In this document: positions 6,460-10,296 of the stretch, in pieces
Layout of the letters: the number at the start of each line of letters is the position of its first letter
How positions within the stretch are numbered: position 1 is the stretch's first letter
Source: an uncultured Lachnospiraceae bacterium
GTDB lineage: Bacteria; Bacillota_A; Clostridia; Lachnospirales; Lachnospiraceae
Direction of reading: 5' to 3'
Length of the DNA: 10,296 nucleotides
Assembly (NCBI GenBank): GCA_900553635.1
Contig: USDU01000076.1
Span: 1 to 10,296, forward strand
Notes under the pieces: generated by a model
Database searches by the model: none
The model's input: the letters and a program-made list of their open reading frames with translations, nothing else
Told to the model about the DNA's origin: nothing
Position numbers and translations under genes: made by a program

Positions 6460-6553
6460 CATTTGTTTATTCCGTAACAATCTTTACCCACGTCACTGTT
6501 TTTGTCCTATATATTCCGTCTCTGCCGGTTTCACGGATGTTTTTACATAAAGT

Positions 6554-6581
6554 GAAACAGACAGCTTACGCTGTCTGTTTC
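6554..6581. repeat. Perfect 12-bp hairpin in the gap between ftsH and the GH13 gene
   Basis: GAAACAGACAGC and GCTGTCTGTTTC pair perfectly over 12 bp with a 4-nt loop. Neither strand has a good U tract straight after the stem: the minus strand continues ACTTTATG, and the plus strand has AGGAGAAGG before a T-rich run. It is therefore not a textbook terminator. It could be an operator, a processed RNA stem or a weak terminator. Confidence 0.7.
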
Positions 6582-6689
6582 AGGAGAAGGTATTTCTTTT
6601 TACTTATGGGGTGTAGCAAAAACTATATAATGTATTGGGGGTTTTACGAGTATTATTATATCATAATGTCGCGATAAGTGTGCACAAAC

Positions 6690-6761
6690 TTCACAAAAAT
6701 CAGCATTAGTTTTTGTGAAATATTCACAATAGTAATCCGTCATAATGACGAAAATGCTGAT
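6690..6761. repeat. Cluster of nested and overlapping inverted repeats
   Basis: Four inverted repeats share 72 bp. TTCACAAAAA (6690-6699) pairs with TTTTTGTGAA (6710-6719). TTGTGAA (6713-6719) also pairs with TTCACAA (6723-6729). ATCAGCATT (6699-6707), lying in the loop of the first, pairs with AATGCTGAT (6753-6761). CGTCAT-A-ATGACG (6738-6750) is a palindrome. Several of these are mutually exclusive. No coding frame or recognised RNA family covers the area. It lies just beyond the ftsH terminator. Confidence 0.65.
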
Positions 6762-6771
6762 CTGGTACTGT

Positions 6772-6805
6772 AAAAAAGGGATCTCACTAAATCGTGAAAT
6801 CCCTA
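6772..6805 (-). terminator. ftsH intrinsic terminator
   Basis: On the minus strand AGGGATTTCAC (6794-6804) pairs with GTGAGATCCCT (6777-6787) over 11 bp including one T-G pair, with a 6-nt loop, followed by a run of T (6772-6777). It lies about 12 nt after the ftsH stop codon and closes the tilS-hpt-ftsH unit. Confidence 0.92.
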
Positions 6806-6816
6806 AAAGCTCACTT

Positions 6817-8649
6817 TTATACAGCCGGTACGGCCTCTTCCTTTTCAAACAATGCCTCAAACTCGTCCCGGGAGATCTTTTCTTTCTCCAGAAGCAGGGC
6901 TGCCGCTGCGTCCAGGACGTCGCGGTGGTCCAGGATGATGGCTTTGGCCTTATCGTAGCACTCGTCCACGATACGCTTAACCTCCGAATCGATCTTGCTT
7001 GCCACGTTCTCGCCATAACCCTTGGTGTGGCCGTAGTCACGGCCCAGGAAGACTTCCTCGTCGGAATCATAGCTGACCAGACCAAGCTCGTCGGACATGC
7101 CGTACTTGGTCACCATGGCGCGGGCCACTCTCGTAGCCTGCTTGATATCCTGGGAAGCGCCGGTGGTAATATCGTCAAAAATCAGTTCCTCGGCGATACG
7201 GCCTCCTAAGGATACCTCGATATCCTGCAGCATCTTTCCCTTGGTATTGAACATCTCATCCTTCTCCGGCAATGGCATGGTGTAACCGGCCGCTCCTACG
7301 CCGGTGGGAATGATGGATACACTGTATACAGGACCCACATCCGGCAGCACGTGGAACAGAATCGCGTGGCCTGCCTCGTGGTACGCGGTGATGCGCTTCT
7401 CCTTCTCGGAGACGATGCGGCTCTTTTTCTCCGCACCGATGCCCACCTTCACGAACGACTTGCGGATATCCGCCTGGGTGATATAAGGACGATTGTCTTT
7501 GGCTGCCAGAATGGCTGCCTCATTCATCAGATTTTCCAGATCCGCGCCGGTCATGCCTGCGGTGGTCTGGGCTATCTGCTTCAAATCCACATCCTCTGCC
7601 AACGGCTTATTCTTCGCATGAACCTGCAGAATCTCTTCTCTGCCGCGCACATCCGGTCTGCCCACCATGATCTTACGGTCAAAACGGCCCGGACGTAAGA
7701 TAGCCGGATCGAGAATGTCCACTCGGTTGGTGGCCGCCATGACGATGATGCCCTCGTTGACGCCAAAGCCGTCCATCTCCACCAGCAGCTGGTTCAGGGT
7801 CTGCTCACGCTCATCATGACCGCCGCCCATACCGCTGCCGCGGCGTCTCGCCACTGCGTCAATCTCGTCGATAAATACAATACAGGGGCTGTTCTTCTTG
7901 GCGTCCGCGAACAGATCACGGACACGGGAAGCACCTACACCGACGAACATCTCTACGAAATCCGAACCGGAGATACTGAAGAACGGCACGCCTGCCTCGC
8001 CTGCGACGGCCTTAGCAAGCAGGGTCTTACCGGTTCCGGGAGGACCCTCCAGCAACACGCCTTTCGGGATACGCGCGCCTACCTGAGTATATTTCTGGGG
8101 AAGCTTCAGGAAATCTACAATCTCACGAAGCTCTTCTTTTTCTTCCTGCAGACCTGCCACATTTTTAAAGGTGGTGTTAATCTGCTCCTGGGTGGTCATA
8201 CGTGCCCGGCTTCTGCCGAAATCCATCATCTTGCCGCCACCGCCGCCGTTGGCCTGACGGTTCATCAGGATCATCATAACGACTACGGCCACTACAGCCG
8301 CCAGAAGAGGCGCGCCCAGGGTCGCCATCCAGTTATTGGTGCTCACTGCAGCGAAGGCTACCGCCACATTCTCAGACTCCAGAAGCTCTCTGGCCTCTGT
8401 GGTGTCTGCCACATTCACATCCTGACGGCTGCCGTCCTTCAGGGTCAGGCGCACCGTGCCGGTAGGTGTAGCTTCGGACTGGCTGATCACGGCAGATACT
8501 ACCTCGCCGTTCTCCACGGCAGTCTCAAACTGCTGATAGGTATACAGATTTTCCATGTCCATCCGCTTTACGTAGGTACTGAACAGATAGACCAGCACCA
8601 GTAAAAATACGAAATAGATTCCGGAAATCCGAAATTGTCTGTTGTTCAA
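6817..8649 (-). CDS. ftsH: ATP-dependent zinc metalloprotease FtsH
   Basis: FtsH is a hexameric membrane-anchored AAA+ protease that extracts and degrades membrane and short-lived cytoplasmic proteins using ATP. The 610 residues hold the full set of domains: first membrane span about 8-25, an extracytoplasmic domain about 26-110, second span about 112-130, and a glycine-rich linker (GGGGG near 135-139). The AAA+ module follows, with Walker A GPPGTGKT (202-209), pore loop FVGVG (235-239), Walker B VFIDEID (258-264) and the arginine-finger stretch LRPGRFDR (318-325). The protease site is HEAGH (424-428), with a likely third zinc ligand Asp501 in [12 protein letters not shown]. Length is usual for the family. 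Translation starts at TTG (8647-8649), 7 nt after a strong AAGGAGG. It follows hpt after 59 bp with no terminator seen between them, and ends at a strong terminator. Confidence 0.98.
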   Translation of the reverse strand: MNNRQFRISGIYFVFLLVLVYLFSTYVKRMDMENLYTYQQFETAVENGEVVSAVISQSEATPTGTVRLTLKDGSRQDVNVADTTEARELLESENVAVAFAAVSTNNWMATLGAPLLAAVVAVVVMMILMNRQANGGGGGKMMDFGRSRARMTTQEQINTTFKNVAGLQEEKEELREIVDFLKLPQKYTQVGARIPKGVLLEGPPGTGKTLLAKAVAGEAGVPFFSISGSDFVEMFVGVGASRVRDLFADAKKNSPCIVFIDEIDAVARRRGSGMGGGHDEREQTLNQLLVEMDGFGVNEGIIVMAATNRVDILDPAILRPGRFDRKIMVGRPDVRGREEILQVHAKNKPLAEDVDLKQIAQTTAGMTGADLENLMNEAAILAAKDNRPYITQADIRKSFVKVGIGAEKKSRIVSEKEKRITAYHEAGHAILFHVLPDVGPVYSVSIIPTGVGAAGYTMPLPEKDEMFNTKGKMLQDIEVSLGGRIAEELIFDDITTGASQDIKQATRVARAMVTKYGMSDELGLVSYDSDEEVFLGRDYGHTKGYGENVASKIDSEVKRIVDECYDKAKAIILDHRDVLDAAAALLLEKEKISRDEFEALFEKEEAVPAV

Positions 8650-8708
8650 AATGTGTCCTCCTTAAAACTAGCTGTATAATTCCGTACGTTCAGCAGCGCC
8701 GTTCGCGG

Positions 8709-9236
8709 TTAGTCTACGAATTCAAGTACGCCGATGTACGGCAGATTCCGGTACTTCTGATCGTAATCCAGGCCATAGCCCACCACGAACTCATCCGGAA
8801 TCGTAAATCCGGTGTATTCCACGTCCACATCTACGACTCTGCGGTCCGGCTTGTCAAGCAGGGTACACAGGGTCATGGTCTTCGGGTTACGCTGTCCCAG
8901 AAGCTTTACCAGGTGGCTTAAGGTCCGTCCGGAATCGATGATGTCCTCTACAATAATCACGTTCTTGCCCTGCAGCGGCTCGTCCAGGTCCTTGCTTAAG
9001 CGTACCACGCCGCTGGACTTGGTCTCCGCGCCGTAGCTGGATACCTGCATAAAGTCGATGGTCACCGGCACGGTAATTCTCTTGGCCAGCTCGCATACAA
9101 AGAATACGCTGCCCTTCAGGATACAAATCAGGTGAACCTCTTCGCCTGCAAACTTTTCGCTGATCTTCTGTCCCAGCTCTCTGATCTTCGCGTCTACTTC
9201 CTCTTCGGGAATCATAACTCTGATTTTTTCAGCCAT
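8709..9236 (-). CDS. hpt: Hypoxanthine phosphoribosyltransferase
   Basis: This enzyme joins hypoxanthine (and usually guanine) to PRPP, making IMP or GMP in purine salvage in the cytoplasm. The PRPP-binding signature VIIVEDIIDSGRTL is complete (about residues 93-106). ILKGSVFF near the N-terminus (the PPi-binding loop of the family), SSYGAETKSSG (flexible loop) and the C-terminal YGLDYDQKYRNLPYIGVL complete the type I phosphoribosyltransferase fold. Length (175 aa) is normal. Two ATGs are possible. The one at 9240-9242 lies only 2 nt from GGAGG (9245-9249), while the one at 9234-9236 is 8 nt away and is preferred. Either way the gene overlaps the end of tilS, which argues for coupled translation. 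The tilS-hpt-ftsH order is a well-known Firmicutes arrangement. Confidence 0.97.
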   Translation of the reverse strand: MAEKIRVMIPEEEVDAKIRELGQKISEKFAGEEVHLICILKGSVFFVCELAKRITVPVTIDFMQVSSYGAETKSSGVVRLSKDLDEPLQGKNVIIVEDIIDSGRTLSHLVKLLGQRNPKTMTLCTLLDKPDRRVVDVDVEYTGFTIPDEFVVGYGLDYDQKYRNLPYIGVLEFVD

Positions 9237-10296
9237 GTTCATTTCCTCCGCTTATCTGTACTTTTAAAATGTTCCTTGTCTCTTCCGTGACCTTGTACGC
9301 TTCGCTGATACGATGCCCCGGAATCCATACAATATGCGCTCCATCCGCCAGCAGCAGAAGCTCGTCCCGCTCAGATGCCGGCACCTTTTCATCAATCAGA
9401 TACGCCTTCAGCTTTTTGCGCCCGTGCGCTCTGTTAATCTCCAGATAATCCCCGGGCTTACGCCCCCGGATCTCCAGACATTTTTTTATTTTATCATAGT
9501 CAAACCATTTCGTATATGTTTTTTGGGGAATAATTTCAATTTTTTCCGCTGCCAACAGGGTAAATTCCCATATCTGTCCCCGAATCCGGACGCTGCCCGG
9601 AATCTCCGGGCAGATCGATGCAGGGCTGCCCTGCTGCCGCGCCGGCTTCCCGCCGCGGCTGATCCGCACGCCCTCGTATTCCCGTCTGGCGCTGCGGCCA
9701 TTTGGCAGGTCGATCCGGCTGCCGGTCTGCTTCTCCATGAGTTCCCGGATCTGCTCGATATGAACCCGCTCCACGTCCTTGAGACCGCCAAGCTCCGCCA
9801 TACACCGCCGGAGCACTCTGCCCCCGATTAGCGTCTCCTCCCTGGAAAATGCGTTTGCAAAGACAAAGCGGGCGTCGTCCTCCTCCCGCACCGCAAGCCG
9901 GTAGGCCGCATCCGTCTTCCGCTCCAGATACTGCTCCACCTCGCCCAGCTCCGCGGCTGCCTCGGCCACATGCCGGACCGCCTTCACGTTGATCTGTTCC
10001 CGGGCCGTCTTCAGGATATCGCCCCGGATCCGGTTCCGGGTGTAGTCCATGGTCAGATTCGTACTGTCCGTCCGCCAGGCGATACCCCGTTCGGTAAGCC
10101 AGGCCTCGATCTCCTCCCGCTCCACGCAGAGCAATGGCCGGATGATATTGTCCCGCACCGGACTCATGCCGGAGAGGCCCTTAAGGCCGCTTCCCCGAAA
10201 GAGCTGGAATAGCACAGTCTCTGCCTGATCCCCCGCGTGATGGGCCACCGCAATCCGCGCGCCGCTTAAGATCCTTGCTTCCTCCGCGAAGGCCTC
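9229..10296 (-). CDS. tilS: tRNA(Ile)-lysidine synthase, C-terminal part (runs off right edge)
   Basis: TilS uses ATP and lysine to convert C34 of tRNA-Ile(CAU) to lysidine, so that the tRNA reads AUA as isoleucine. The visible 355 codons start inside the N-type ATP pyrophosphatase domain: VAHHAGDQAETVLFQLFRGSGLKGLSGM corresponds to the family's HHxDDQAET stretch. The substrate-binding middle domain (ARFVFANAFSREETLIGGRVLRR) and the C-terminal TilS domain (IRGRKPGDYLEI, GRKKLKAYLIDEKVPASERDELLLL, IVWIPGHRISEAYKV) follow. The SGGxDS P-loop lies outside the window. The first Asp of the usual DD pair is Gly here (HHAGDQ). The stop TGA at 9229-9231 overlaps the hpt start, and the hpt Shine-Dalgarno lies within the last tilS codons. 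Confidence 0.95.
   Translation of the reverse strand, partial: EAFAEEARILSGARIAVAHHAGDQAETVLFQLFRGSGLKGLSGMSPVRDNIIRPLLCVEREEIEAWLTERGIAWRTDSTNLTMDYTRNRIRGDILKTAREQINVKAVRHVAEAAAELGEVEQYLERKTDAAYRLAVREEDDARFVFANAFSREETLIGGRVLRRCMAELGGLKDVERVHIEQIRELMEKQTGSRIDLPNGRSARREYEGVRISRGGKPARQQGSPASICPEIPGSVRIRGQIWEFTLLAAEKIEIIPQKTYTKWFDYDKIKKCLEIRGRKPGDYLEINRAHGRKKLKAYLIDEKVPASERDELLLLADGAHIVWIPGHRISEAYKVTEETRNILKVQISGGNEHG

Noticed and set aside
5361..6677. 438-codon open frame on the plus strand, antisense to the GH13 gene
   Set aside because: It lies almost wholly opposite a well-supported GH13 gene, has no recognisable domain, and its composition is what the mirror of that gene's codon use would give. 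I treat it as a shadow.
7816..8604. 262-codon plus-strand frame opposite ftsH
   Set aside because: Shadow of ftsH, whose AAA+ and zinc protease motifs are complete on the other strand.

Overview
The window reads as chromosomal DNA of an anaerobic Firmicute, most likely a Lachnospiraceae-type clostridium. This is an inference from three things: the tilS-hpt-ftsH gene order typical of Firmicutes, a T-box leader in front of tryptophan genes, and strong GGAGG ribosome binding sites. All protein genes lie on the minus strand. The only plus-strand gene recognised is a tRNA-Pro.

Right to left, in the direction of transcription: 10296-6772 holds tilS (5' part outside the window), hpt and ftsH, ending at a clear intrinsic terminator. 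These encode tRNA-Ile lysidine synthase, hypoxanthine phosphoribosyltransferase and the membrane AAA+ protease. tilS and hpt overlap and are probably translationally coupled. Next is a 418-bp gap (6399-6816) with a cluster of inverted repeats and a good promoter. It is followed by a single GH13 alpha-glucan hydrolase gene (4329-6398).

The region 3780-4328 holds a sigma-A type promoter, a complete T-box riboswitch with a probable UGG (Trp) specifier and an intrinsic terminator. Between that terminator and the next gene lie a 49-bp palindrome and three consecutive small hairpins, the last with its own U-tract. This leader precedes the most unusual feature of the window: one 658-codon open reading frame (1803-3779) that is a mosaic of trpE, trpG, trpB and trpA pieces. 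trpD, trpC, trpF and large parts of trpE, trpG and trpB are missing, yet the reading frame stays open across all four junctions. Every enzyme represented has lost essential parts, so either the strain has a collapsed, non-functional trp operon or the assembly deleted blocks here. A VanZ-like membrane protein gene follows (1200-1727).

At the left end are tRNA-Pro(CGG) on the plus strand, with its own promoter and terminator, and the divergently oriented 5' half of pgi (glucose-6-phosphate isomerase), which runs off the left edge.

Apart from the trp mosaic and its leader, the gene content is ordinary housekeeping. I see no CRISPR array, phage gene, transposase or defence system.
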